A stretch of DNA of 64,000 nt from Diadema setosum (GCF_964275005.1 NC_092689.1:1495501-1559500), one strand, 5' to 3'; shown: positions 1 to 13,500, counted from the stretch's first letter. Made by a program: numbers and translations. Notes: generated by a model from the sequence alone, not told the origin.

Positions 1-148
1 GTAATTATTTCATGTTTTTAAGTACACTGTATGCACTCTAAAGAATCCTCAAGTATAAGTTCTGTGAGTTTCACGTTTTTAAAGAACTGAATATCATCTA
101 TGTCAGATGATGAGCACAACTGCATGTATTTTACACCTGTCATTAAAA

Positions 149-1093
149 GGGGTGCACGTCACGAGACCGACACCCACTAGTCATAGTACAGCCCACGAGT
201 CATACAGCCCATGAGTTACACAGCTCACGAGTCATACAGCCCATGAGTTCGACACGAAGCTAACAAGGCCCATGCACGAGACCCGTGTTGTATCTGTCGA
301 ACTTGTGGGCTGTTTTTAGCTATAGTGTTTGAGTTTGAGTTTGAGTTTATTTATAACAACAACATATACAACAAGAAAGTTTGAATACATATCGTTGTTT
401 ACAGCAGCATTAATACGTAGCACACATAACTGTCGAAACAATCTAGAAACATATCGAATATATACTTGACAGTAATGATTAAGTAATCTAAAACTATTCA
501 TCATAAAAGAGCTTCATGAAACATACAATTTATGGTAATAATGTACACATTGAGGTCGCTAAAAGAACAAAGAGGTAGTATAGCACAGGTGCTGTAGGTG
601 TTGGTCCTTGAACACAATTATGTTACATAATGAACAAATAAAATACGTGTAAAAATGCTGTTATAACGCTATTGATTTGTAGTACCATTGTCTATACAGA
701 TTTAATGTGTTTTGCTAAATTACTGCGGAAAGTCTTCCTGGTATTAATTCTCCTTAATTTTTTTTTTATTTTATTTTATTTTTTTTTTTTTTTTGGGGGG
801 GGGGGCAAAGCGTTCCACAATATTTATTTAACTCCTATAAGAAAGTGAGAGTTGACCATACATAGTTTTACATTTTGGTAGATAAAGCAAGCCTTCTTTT
901 TTGCCCCTTGTTGAAAAAGAATGTTGAATATCTAGTGTCGAATTTATGGGCTTTATTTGCTCACCGCATGCAGTGTCGAACTCATGCTATGCGCTGTATG
1001 ACTCGTGAGATGGTGGATGACTCATGGACCTGTTTTCAATGTCTAACTCGTGGGCTGTATGACTCGTGGGTGTTGGTCTTGTGGGACGACCCC
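149..1093. mobile_element. TIR element with 7-bp target duplication
   Basis: The left end GGGGTGCACGTCACGAGACC and right end (complement) GGGGTCGTCCCACAAGACC are inverted copies. Both arms contain repeated ACGAGTCATACAGCCCA units and the word GAGTTCGACAC. ATTAAAA lies directly on both sides (142-148 and 1094-1100). A (TTGAG)n/TTTATTTATAA stretch at 327-356 inside it looks like a reverse-oriented retroelement tail. No transposase is present. Confidence 0.75.
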
Positions 1094-1235
1094 ATTAAAA
1101 GTGATTCGTTGAAGGTCGAATAAGGAACAGTTATAATTCAACACAGATAGAGTGAGAACGCTTCATAAAGAATGTGTAGATTCTTTAAAGGTGAATCACT
1201 TTGATGAATCAAGAGGAATTTCTCTTGCTTTCCGG

Positions 1236-1400
1236 ATGTTTCGCCGAAGGGGGGGGGGGGGGGGAGGTTACCATCGTTATTCCGAAACACACAAATTCCC
1301 TTTAGCTAGATACTCGTTAATCCGAACATTACGTGGCGTTATTCCGAAAGTCTCTTAATCCGTAAATGAAATAGAATTCGTTAATCCGAAAATGAAAAGA
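1236..1400. repeat. Degenerate repeat of TTATTCCGAAA / TTAATCCGAAAAT words
   Basis: After a G-run, the words GTTATTCCGAAA, GTTAATCCGAACAT, GTTATTCCGAAAG, TTAATCCGTAAATG and GTTAATCCGAAAATG occur within 130 bp. Related words border the insertion at 30035-30265, so this is probably a fragment of the same repeat family. Confidence 0.55.
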
Positions 1401-1403
1401 AGG

Positions 1404-2598
1404 TATAATAACCAATTTTAACCAATAGCACTCGGCAAATAAGAATGAAGCTGAAGAAAACACCACTGCGTGACATGTAACGGGCATGGACATGTGTGTG
1501 TGAGTGGGGTTTTTTTGTGCATGAAGTATAGAAAATATCAAACATGCTGAGAAAACAAAATTTGGTATTATCATGTTTGCTTATAGTAATTTGTATGTCA
1601 TAGCTTCATTCATGACTCATTGAATATGGAGCTTTTCCGTCTCATCATAGGGTATGTCCATAACAAATCGCTCTCTTTTTAGTAATAGCTCCAAGAAAAG
1701 GCACGTGTGGATTTGTATGCGGGCATGTTTTCTATGAATCAGGGCTTTTTAGCGTATTTTACGTCGAAAAGCTTGGCAAAAAGTTACAAGTATTGGATGA
1801 CGCAGTGAATTGTCAAGAACACTGTGTTTTTCCACGATGATTATCAATTACGCACGTCTCGTATAGTTTCTATCGTAAAAAGAGCTAGGGTCACGTACAA
1901 TTGAAACTCTTTGTGAGGGGGAACTACCCAGTCCTTGTGCATTTACTATAAATGTCTAATGAGACAGTCGTAGTCACGTTTGTTTGAGCACGCGGCTCCT
2001 CCTATCTTATCTATCATATGAAATAAAACCATAAAAGTCAAATTCTTTGACAATGAGTTTCTTAATATTACTCAACTTGCGTTGTTGTTTGCTCATGATG
2101 GGAGTAGGAACAGTCAAGTATGTCTGTGTGCATGGACATGATGTACACTCGTCGTGTCATGTGTTCAATCTGATCGGTTTATGGAACATAATGGCCTTGA
2201 ATTCACTTTTGTGAAAGCTCTAGTATTCATTATTCATGGGTGCTTTTTAATGCATGGAAATTAAACAGCATATCCACACTCTGCAGAGTGTCTGCCTGTG
2301 CATGCAGTGCGTGGTAAAAGAGATTGGTCAGAAGAGAAAAACTTGACCATGCTGAAAAGAAAGAGTGATAATGAGCAATACACCTCATCATGATATGATT
2401 AGTGGGCACAGTTTCTATTACCATTGCTGCAATCACGTGCCCTAAATATAGACTATTTACCTATTGTGACTAGACCGAATTAAAACTCTCTTACCTTTCT
2501 CTCTCTGCTTCTAAAGACAATAAGTTTGTTTTATCTGATCATAAACCATGTGATTAGAACCACTGCATTTTTTCATCGTTCAGTTACATGATTAGATA
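1404..2598. other. Upstream region of gene A
   Basis: AT-rich sequence with no recognised gene or element. The promoter and non-coding first exon of gene A probably lie here or further upstream, but I cannot place a TATA box or transcription start. Confidence 0.45.
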
Positions 2599-2608
2599 GG
2601 GGAATTCC
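2599..2608. promoter_or_regulatory. Candidate NF-kB/Rel site upstream of gene A
   Basis: The sequence GGGGAATTCC matches the kB consensus GGGRNWYYCC at every position and is extended by one C to the palindrome GGGGAATTCCC. It lies about 100 bp upstream of the gene A start codon and 77 bp upstream of a likely 5'UTR splice acceptor. Because the transcription start is unknown, it could be promoter or first-intron sequence. Confidence 0.45.
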
Positions 2609-2685
2609 CTCGATTCGAAACCTTGTCGGAGAAGCTTAACTGTCTGTCCATGATTGTATACGGTCCATTATCCTTATTCTCGCAG

Positions 2686-3165
2686 ACGTCTGTGGGGGCA
2701 AACTTAAAATGAGTGATCTCAATGATGTATCACTGGCTTCGAGCGACGTGTTGCACCAAATCGACACCCACATCGCCAAACCGCCGAACTACGGTGACGG
2801 GGAATCGGCGGAAGAAGAGGAGGAGGAGGATCAAAAAGGTACCATAGACATCAGCACCAAGACCACACGTGAGACTGAGGGCAGAGATGAAACCGACGGC
2901 GTGGGCGAAGACGACAACGGGAAGAAGGCGATGCCACCTACTACATATAATGTGTGCGATGATGACAGCGACACTACGCGTCGTGCTGATAAAGGAGTCG
3001 ACGGCAGCCCCAACTTCGGGTGCGAGATGTCTGGCGAAGATAGCGACGAAAAAGTTAATCGTGCTGTTCATGAGAAAGTGGACGAAGAGGAGGAGGCGAC
3101 GGGGAAGGGAGCCGGCGGTGGGCAGAAGCAGACCGGTGGTTCCTGGGTATTAGTTCAACGGGATG
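2686..3165 (+). CDS. TNIP1-like: Gene A exon 1 (5'UTR tail plus acidic N-terminus)
   Basis: A pyrimidine-rich acceptor (TTATTCTCGCAG) ends at 2685, so the exon probably begins with 23 nt of 5'UTR and an upstream non-coding exon exists. The ATG at 2709 opens MSDLNDVSLASSDVLHQID, followed by an acidic Glu/Asp-rich stretch (six Glu in a row near residue 36) and a Gly-rich end. The start resembles that of gene B (MTDLKKGS...SLNDGS). The preferred donor is G|GTGAGG after 3165 (phase 1), joined to the acceptor before 4084. An alternative is GAG|GTAGGG after 3170 (phase 0) with acceptor CAGAG before 4086; the protein differs by one residue. The reverse-strand reading frame here is a shadow. Confidence 0.78.
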
Positions 3166-6100
3166 GTGAGGTAGGGAAAGTTATTGATTCACACTTTGAT
3201 TACCTATTTATTTATGTATATCCACGTATTCATTTCTTCCACACATGTACATGGTGAGGGTAAAGATAGTTTTCTGTTGATGGATAAGATTCATCGGATG
3301 GATCGTCATTTTGTCTTCTAACTGAGATTCAAAAAGGTTTGGTGTTTTCTATTTGTTTTTACCACGATACTTTACAAGAAAGCATTCGAATAAGAAGCAC
3401 ATTCAATTTCTTTCTTCTTTTTTTTTCTGGGGGGGGGGGGGGGGAGGGGAGGGGTGCCCATTGTTGTCATTAACGCCCTCAATAAATTGAACGCTAAACA
3501 CGTTGTGATTGCAAACCATTTCCCCCAAGTGCGTCGCCCTGTATATTGCACGTTGAATTGACTAAAATGTATTCCACTTTGAGTTTTGTGATTATTGTTG
3601 ATTGTTTGGGTCACTTCTGTTCAAAGTGTAATTTTCACCAGATACGTTATATAGATGACAATGTCCCAGTCCTTATTAACGTTATTAGAGTACTAGGTTT
3701 GTTATTATACACTTTTCAAATAAAAAAGTGTTAAATTTTCTATTTCTTTCAACAGAACACACAAAAATACGATTATGATACACTCTCCAAACAAAGTGTC
3801 TAATTTTCTATTTTTCTTCTTCAACTGAATGCACAAAAGTAGCAAAGTTCACGGAAATTAAAACAAAATGTGAACTTAGACCAGAGAAATAGCTCCTGTA
3901 CAGAATACAAAATATTAGAATGTATAAGGCGTATTGCTTCTCCTAATTCAGCGCAACTGGTGGACTGTGACAAAAGATGTCGAATAGACAGACGAAAAGA
4001 ATAAAATGATTTTCAAAGTCACCTTCCGCTTCGCTTTGTCACAAATTGTGCCACCTATTAGACGGCAAAAGATGATCACGCAGAGGACAGCAGCGTGGAT
4101 AATATCCCGGCGCTCGTTGACGGCGTCGAAACTGCGATGGAAGAAATGACAAAGGGAGATCCAGGAGCCTTCAGTCGGCTGATTTCCTTCTTGATGACTC
4201 TTTTACCTCAGATTCTCTTCCTTGTAGATGAGCTGAAGACGCTAAAGGTAAACAAAAGTAAACATGGTAAACAAAACTCATCAAATTTCGATGATTTTTG
4301 TTTTCCATTGTTTACTTTTGATGAGTTTTGTTTACCATGTGAGCTGTTGAAAAGTAAACATGGTAAACAAAATCATCAAAATTTAACATGGTGAACAAAA
4401 GTCATTGTGATCATTATGTTTCCCATTCACGAATTCACAACAGCGCTAGTGATTGTACTGGATTGATATCTTAGAATCGTGTAGAACAATATGTTATTAG
4501 AGAAATTCATTCAGTTGTGTACATTTTATTCATTTCATTCATCTATTCAAATGATTGCATGACCATTTGTATATTCATTTGTTCATGCATTACTCGTTTT
4601 ATTCATCTATGTGTTAAAGTGTGTATATGTTTGTGTTTCATTTAATTTTCTTGTATTAATTGTTCTTTTACTGTGATAGTTTATGTGTTCATTTATTGTG
4701 CGTGCTTGTTCAGGATGATTAAATATGCGCCTTTATAGGAAGAAACAAATAAAACGAACGAACAAACAAATAAAATCCCCATTATAAGTGGGAAATTTAA
4801 AATGAAATATATGATAGAATATAAAAGCTGATAAATGTTTAAAGACCAATAGTAATATACCCAGTGACAGAAGTGTTCGGTGTAACCGACATAACTTTAT
4901 AATGGAAAAGTTTACATAACCAACTCCATTACATTGCAAACTGATTGACAAATTGCCCTACTTCGACGTAAATAGTCGATGTAGGGCAATTTGTCCATCA
5001 GTCAGTGTAGGACAATCAATAAATTTGCCAATCAGTTGCAATGAAGAACATCTCAGCGGAAGAATTTTGTGAATTTGAACAACTCCATTACGTTTAAAAT
5101 CCATATTTTGGCATTCCCACGCGATTTCACGCGATCTTTATCTGTAGCATACTGTGTGATGAACAATTCAATAAAATTTATTTCCTGTATAGAATATGGA
5201 TTGTTTTGACTCAATAAGGATTCATGCCTTGACTACAAACCAGTAAGACAAGGAAATTCGACACCATGTATGATTGCAAATATAGAGTAACGCAGAAAGG
5301 ATTTTTGACACTTTCCCACACTATGTAATCTTGGTCAATGGAATTGCTGTCCCGTGACAAGTGAGTCATGGCTGTGACGCCGCTGAGGTTGATTTGGATC
5401 CATTGGTCTAGCTGCGACCTGAAGATGTCTTTCGCATACATACACGTGCACTCACACACACAAAGAAGAAAAAACACGAATAGCAAAATACTTTGCTTGA
5501 ATCGTTTCACATAATAAAAATGATACCCTATAATTATGTCGTAATCGTTTTCCTGTCAACTATCATTGAAGGCAAAAATGAGGGGACTGATCATGAGAAA
5601 TCGGCATCTTGAGAGAGAGGTTCGTCGAATGGAAGAAGCGGAAAAAAGGTAAACCTTTGAAAGGAGATGCCTCTCCTTGGTCGAATTGACTGTCATCAAT
5701 GCAGTGAGGTAAAAAAACAAGCAAACAAAGAAAAAGCTTTAATGCTATGGGAGAAGTTTCATTACAATAAGAACAAGCTTTATAAGAGGTATTTCTTTTA
5801 GAGGTGTAATGCATTTTACCCCCCCCCAAAAAAAAAAAAAAAAAAAGAAAAAGAAAAAGTTGCACGTTGCAACCACATGGTGCAAATTAGAAACTTAAAC
5901 CTAATTGTTACCTCCAAATTGGATCCGATTCTGTTTTATAAACTTGAATGTCAAAATATTCAACTATAACATGAAGTGGCATTCACTTTGGGATTGCTGT
6001 TGTTTACTGTAGATGAGAAGTGTAATCACTCTCAATTATCATCTCCCGTGTCTTTTAGTTAGCATTCAACTAAATAAAACAAATACTAAATATATTATTA

Positions 6101-7375
6101 TTATTCTAATCTAATCTATTATTCGGTGTATATAGTGTATATGTATATATAAATTATCAATCTGTCAGTATAGCGATAAATAAAACAGGGGTGGGGAAAA
6201 TAATGAAACAAAAAACCGGAAACAAAGAAAGAAGCAAACAAACAAAATCCTGCGAAATTCATGCCTTCACAAGAGCTTCTCGTTCATCCTCGTATAATGT
6301 TCATTAATAAATTGTCTGCAAAAACCACAAAAAGCAAACCACGATAATAACATTTTGAGTAAATGGCGACTGCACATCGCTTGTATATCGAAGTTTTTGT
6401 GACGTTTGGAGCAATTTCATGAGGAATTTCATGGGGAATGTGTTCTCTCTGGGGTTTTATACTGTACACGTCAAAATTATTATAGACCCCTGTCTGGAGT
6501 TCGGAGTAATACAGCAGGTGACTATCTTGTTTGGTATGATTGTTTTAGGAGGCAAGTGGAGAAAGTATCCATAGGTACCACAGCGTTGATTCAACCCGAA
6601 GCCCCGAGTACCAAGTGCATGGTAAGTGTCTTCAAGATGGTTGTGGAATCATCTGGATTTTGAATTTCGTCCAATGAATGTTCACGGGGAAGTTCGTACA
6701 GCCAATCAAAAGTTTTTTAAGTCAAGAAGTTGGCAGTTTTGATATGAGATGAGTGTGTTGGTTCCGATAACTTCATTGCTCAGACTTAGTAACTGATAAA
6801 CAAAATCACCTCTGTCATATATCACTAACGGTTATGGATTTACTATCTGATATATCCGTTAACGTCATGTCAGGCTTAAGGAGTTGACGGACTTATCAGA
6901 GCGCTACGTCCAGGGGAGTTTCAAGGCACCAAATAATACCACCTTCATTGTGATAACTGTATCTGCCACAAGCGTGGGTGAACATCGCATGATATTATCG
7001 CAGAATGCTTCTTTTGGTCAGCCCCGGGGTAAGCCCGGCTATCAATCCTGCTGAAAAATAATACAACTAAAAAGATCAAAGTGCCGTCCTTGTTTTGCCA
7101 CAGTTCTTTTTTTTTAACCCATCTGTAGAGTATAATGTGCGAGATTAAATATTTTCTGGATATCAAGGATCATTACCTTATTGAAATCCACCTCTCATTC
7201 AATCATCTTTTTGTTTATGATATCATTTTGCAGGTGTGCGAGAAACGGAAAGAATCGGAAGTAACGGAAGACACACCACTTGCGTCAGAGACTGACTGGA
7301 AGAAAGAGGCGCGCAGATTGAAATGCCAGTGTAGGGAGGTAAGAATTCAGACCTTCGTGTTTTGCTGCAGAACAA

Positions 7376-7421
<46 letters not shown>

Positions 7422-7479
7422 TCAATGCTTTTACAACTTTGAGCACTTTTCATCAATCCTCAACAAACTTTGTATTCCC

Positions 7480-7526
<47 letters not shown>

Positions 7527-10500
7527 AATTTTGTGAAAAAATCAAATGTAGGTTAGAGAACCAAAGTTGGTCGAAAGTGTTCGAGAGAGTTTAAATAAAC
7601 AAAGGTGACGTAGTTAACAAGACTTCGAAATGAATAAGGTAAATTATGCACTTCAAAATACATGTATGACAATAAACACGTTACTAGACATGCTAGAAGA
7701 AAGCGCTCTTTAACTACAGCTTGGGTAAAGTGATCCATGGGTTATGGTGTTTCAAGATATTTCTAGCTTCACGATAATGATTAATCGACACTCTCTTCTT
7801 CCATGGCACAGCTCCAGCGCGTGAATCACTCATGGGAGAAGTACACCACCAAGATATCGATGCGACACGAGGCGGAGATGAGGAAGAAAGATGGCCAGCT
7901 GGCGGCCACCGAGGAGAGATGCAAGATCCTCGAGAAGAGAATGGAGAGGAAGTTCAAAGAGTATGATCAGACACTGTTTCATCTCAAGAGTATGGAGTCA
8001 CAACAGAAGGTACGGAGGCTGCCCGCGATGCCTCGAGTTTCACCCATTGTTTCGGTTCGAAGAGTAAACGTTGTATACCAAAGTCTCCGACCAAGCTGTG
8101 TATAGATTCATTCCACTATTTATCACATTCCAACATAACACAATGATATCATAGTTAATAGCCAGGACCAAGTTGAATTCTAATAAAAAAAAATACATAT
8201 AGATGAAATTTCATTGAATTTGATGTGAAACCGCTTAGGTGTTGTGCTCTTCGAAGTGGAATAAAACAATATTATGTTGTTGACAGATAGATTGCCTTCT
8301 GCAGTAGATATTACCTTTTTAGTGGAAAGAGAACGTCAGAAATGGATGTGCAATATCCACTTCAAAGTTCGTAGCAACACAACAAGTATACTTAACTGTA
8401 ATGTATGTACCCCTTACCCCATGCGCAAGGAGAGATTTTATACAACTATCCCTGACAGTTAGATGCAGAATGCAGTACTATAACTGTTAGTCGTAAACCA
8501 CGGTGTGGACTCACTCTCTTCACACGGTTTTCTACACTCATAGAACGTTGCCGAAAGGTACCGGAAGGAGCGGGACCACTTTCGCCAGAAGACCGAATTG
8601 CTCACCGTTCAGCTTGGAGACAGGGAAGACGAAATAAAACGACTCAACGCGGTATGACGCTCATATACATTGTTGGATATGAACATCGGGTTATTTCTTC
8701 ATCTATACAACATTTTTCGTTGTCTGTTGAAGGTGTCTGATCGGCATTAAGCAAGGGGAAGAATAGCTCTGCAACCTTAAAAAACCCTTTGTCGAAGTAG
8801 CCGTTGTTCAGTGATATTGTGAATTGTTTTATAATTTGTAGTCATAATGAGAACAAAGTTTTGTTAGTGACATACATGCACAATGTCATTAACAACTGAT
8901 TCTAGCTCCGTATGAAATTACTCCAAGATACCCACGATGCATTATTGCAGAATTTGTGCGTTCTTTAATCAGGTTGTTGAGCGCAAGAATGCTCAAAAGG
9001 CCGTTCAAGAATCTGGAATAAAGCAACAAGCGCGCCTCGTCGACCAGCCACGCCCCGGCTCTCCCAGTAGAGAACTGGTTCTGGAAGAAAAGAGGCGCTC
9101 TGCTGCACCTCCAGCTGGCCACGCCCAGCACTGCCCGGAAGGGCGCCGCGAAGAGGCACTATCGAAACGCGCCTCGGGCAAGGTATCATCACCCCCGCTC
9201 TCGCCGAGGGGTCCGCCAGAGCAAGTGAAGGAGGCACCACTCAGTTTCACCAGGAGTGAACTCAAGGACCAGGTCCTACTCTACAGGGAACAGGTTAGTT
9301 TCTACCTCATTCCATATAGCATCTGACGATTGGAGAATAACTTCATGTGACAAGACATTGTTCAGCGAGGAAGCTGAGTTTTTCACTAGGTGATGAAGAA
9401 GAAGGGAGAGATCTTACCCATTGTTGGTGTTTGTGAAGTAGAAATGGAATATTATATACATAATACTTATGTATCTATCTATGCCTATACAATATGTATT
9501 ATAATAATTATTCATATATATAGGACCTATATAGAAGTGTATACTGTACATTCTTTCAACGTCATGCATTTTAACAAACTTAGATGTCTATATTATCGCG
9601 ATGATGTAAGTTGTGTAAACCTATACAGATATTGTCTGCAATTATATAAGTCATTGCTTTCGGGTTTAGCGATATGGTATTGAATTTGTCACCATCGAGT
9701 AAAGTCAGTTTAATTTAGTTTACGTCCTTTACTTTTGCGCCCGTCAAACAACCATCTAACAGTCCTTACATTGTACGACTACTGCATAATACCATTTCAG
9801 ATTTGATATTTCAACCAGCTGGAAAGGGAGCGAAAATCGCCCATCTACTATGATTTGCCACTAAGAGAAGCAAAGTCTCGCAGATCATAATTTCCTTGTA
9901 TGAACAAAGAATAAGAACGTTTACTCTCGAAATTCAAAATCAAAATGTGGGTGTATTGTCCACAAATTAAGCGAGCACGCAATATCTGCGTAAAGAATCC
10001 ATTGCTCTATTTCGATCGAAGTAAAGCGCTTGTATAATTTTAAAGCACCATAAATAATCTAGAACACAGATGATGGAGTGAAATGACTATAATCCCTCGC
10101 ATGGCCATTAATATGAAATCAAACTGGCGTCTATTGCCTGTTGCATAGTGCGCAAATCATGAAATCACAGCTCATCAAGATAGGTGACCCAAATTGTACA
10201 CAATTGGAATTATGTCATTAATTTTGCAAATTGCCATGGGGGATTTCCCTTGCTCAGCCCACCATTTTGTTTGTATTTCCTCATCGCAGTTACCAAATTT
10301 CCGGGATTATAACTCTTATGAGATAAATGGGATAGGTCATGGTGAATCACGTAAGATTTTATTGAATATACTTCGATTTTACGAGGAAATGGGATCTCGT
10401 TTATTTTTAAGGGTAGACTTCGGTCAACATCCCCTGACACTCAAGTCCAAGAGTTATAACAACCATTATAAGAAAAAGGAAGTTTGCGTCGTCTACGTTA

Positions 10501-13500
10501 TTCCTCCTTTCCAATACTCTAAACTTCTACAACATGTACAGAGCTGAATACAATGAAGGGTATTTAAACGTTTGAGACATTATGTCAAATTCTATTCTAA
10601 ACCTATGCCAAGTGTGTCATGTTTATTCCTCTCCACTGTACTGCTTTGTATGCGCACGCGTCGGGCAAGAAATCAACTTTCGACAACACTTAGCAATATC
10701 CGACGTCAACATTACGTTGTCGCATTCAATTTTATGGAAGCTACTAGTATTCTATTTCATGATGTGCTTTGAGTAAACACATTGTTTTTGTGGGGATTAT
10801 CTTTGTAAAAGACCTCAGTTTTGAAAAGGAAATTATGAAAACACCGTGAAAATGAAAGTTGTTATTCGTATGTATCTGATTGTTCCACCTTCTCGACTCT
10901 TAACTCCGATCATTAGTTCAGACCTCTCGTCTTTCCTGTTGTTATTTTATCCCGCTTGCCTCGCTGTAGTTCCTATAGCCTCCCAGCGTCATATTTCAGA
11001 GAAGTATACACAATAGATAGATAAAATACGTACTCATTAACGCTTTCGAAAGCAAATGCGTAAAACAGCTTCAGGATTATACTTTTAAAGCAAATTTTTC
11101 GTCGACTTCAAAAACATTGAAACGGAAGTGATCACGGTAATTTCACCACTTGCTCACATAAATACAGTTATATCTTGATTGTAACATGCTTGATATTACT
11201 TTCACTGACGTCGGTCGGATAATAATTGTGTAATCTTTACTAATAGCAATCTTTAGTGAGTGTTGGAGTCAAAGACAAAAACAATGGGCTTCTCCTTACA
11301 AGTGAAGATAAAACAAATCGTTCCAAGAATCAAAGTGTCGAATGTTTTGATATAAGTGTCGCGATATCAATTTTAAGTTCATCGAATAATGTTATAAATA
11401 TCATTGGCACGCGTACAGGATGGACGTTCATCGTCAGTCAACTCGACATTCCTTTGTGTATATAGTACATTGAATTTGAAACACTTCGTAGAAATAGGGG
11501 ATTCTATGTCGAATGTGATGTTATGCGAGACTCTGTTTTGTAACAAGAATATATGGATGCATTTAAAGAAGTTTAGTGAACCCCTGCGTTTATACACAAT
11601 TTTGATATTTTTATGCAACTGATTGACAAATTGCCCTAAATCGACGTAGAATTTCATGAATTTGAATAATTTTGATGTTGTACAGATGATTTTACATGTA
11701 AATGAATAGTTAATTTAGCTTTTACCATACGCGCTATACGTAGGCCTACTCCTTACTTTAGTTTACATATACACTGTATATAGAGGGCTTTGTACGTGAT
11801 TGTATTCTTGAATACCATCCCTACATGGTATGGTCATCTTATCGACTCATGACCCTTAAACCATTCTTAAGTAGCCTCGTCCGCGAACTGCATCTAGTAT
11901 TACGCTGGCAGAAATGAAGGAAAAATATTACGTGGTAACACTTGCAGTACGATGTGTAATCAGGTCGACTGGAAGAGGGCAAAGTTCCAAAGCTGCTGAA
12001 AGATTTCTTGCAATAATTGACGAAGAGGCTGCACACCCAATAGTCTTCCGAGACGAAGATTTGAGGCGTACGAAGAAGTGCCCCTCTATAAAGGTGCAAG
12101 ATTATTAGTGATCTTTGTAAAATGGCGGCGACAGCAGCAGCAGCAGAAGAAGAAGAAGAATCGAATGTGTGAGACACACTCAGAGACTGTCGTGCTCTAG
12201 GTGGTGATAGTCTGGAGCCCAAGATGGGTTTATTCGCTCTCTCCGAACAGAGAGGCGCAAGTCCAACCCCTGTGGTGCCTCTCGTTTATCACTACCGAGC
12301 CTGCTGCGTGAAGATGCGAGAAAGCATCCCTTATATAGGCGTAATCCATATTATATCTTACGAAACGCACCGCCTCATTAGGCACGGAGTCGTTGCTTTC
12401 TTGTTTTCCCCACATTTTTAGGGAAAACCAGGTGAATGTGCATTGGAAGTCAGAATTGTTCAAACCATTCCTTTTGACTATTAAAGACCGAGACAATTAG
12501 AGGTCACTATATGGATTGAAACATGTTTGTACATGTTTAGCATCCTCGGGAGGAGCAATAACCACGCCCATTTCACTTTGCACAATCATTGTTTCCTTTT
12601 TTGTTTACTTTACGATGTAATTCAAAAGTATTTAGCCATGTCTGTGTATTTACATTTTAGAGTGTATTTCCTAATAATGTTAGCGTATCATAGCAGCTGT
12701 GAACGTATAATATGCACAGTGATTACTGATGGTAGAGCAACTTTCTTTATGCTATACATTCATTTTTTAAGACAATTGTTGCTTGAATAGACTTATGCGG
12801 TGGAAGTGAATATGGAAACAATGTTAATAATGATGGTCGTGACGACGACGGCAATGAAATAATGGTAATGGCTATATTTAATAGTAACTATAATAACAGT
12901 AATGATATCAGTAATAATGACAACAGAGCACCAAATTCTTGTACGAACCATTAATGTCGAGGAAACCTTTTAGGGGCACGCAGAGGAATACAATACAAGA
13001 AGGCTATCCGACAAACTTAACTGTAATGCGAAGCGTCATAAGGCAGGGGTAGAATGTTTCCAGAGATTCCAAATTTCGTATTCTGGATGAAAATAAGACG
13101 TTAGTGTCATATGGGAGGTGTCACATAATTTTATATACAACAAATGCTTGTGATGATATCTAAGATTGCATTCTCACGCCCATACTTCCAGTCAAAGAGG
13201 ATGTCCATGAACCTTAATAGCAGAAACAACAACGACAACGGCAGCGAAACAATCACGAGGTTTCAGATATTTCACAAGTCTTCGTGGTCTACCGTAGATC
13301 GTTAACAACTTCCCCAGACCTCAATCTACCGGCAATTGCGGTTTCATTGTGGCAAGGATAACTAAGTAATGAACTCTAAACCAAACGCGTGACGCGGTGA
13401 CGTTAATGAAGACTTTTCCTGTTGAAAATCCCCTCGAGGTTTAAAGTGTGCGTGAGGCAACATCCATTCATCTTCACGACCACGCCCAAAGCCTGAATGG

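Noticed and set aside
175..310. CRISPR-like array from the repeated ACGAGTCATACAGCCCA units
   Set aside because: The genome is eukaryotic, the units are degenerate with short uneven spacing, and they form the arm of a TIR element.
2730..3071. Minus-strand open frame of 113 codons opposite gene A exon 1
   Set aside because: It is the complement of the Glu/Asp-rich coding strand. The + strand frame is supported by splicing and by the paralogue.
8965..9265. Two minus-strand open frames opposite gene A exon 8
   Set aside because: GC-rich shadow frames. The + strand frame joins exons 7 and 9 in phase and aligns with gene B.
11839..12222. 127-codon minus-strand frame with Ser and Ala runs
   Set aside because: The runs come from the GAA/CAG repeat. 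There is no homology or splice context.
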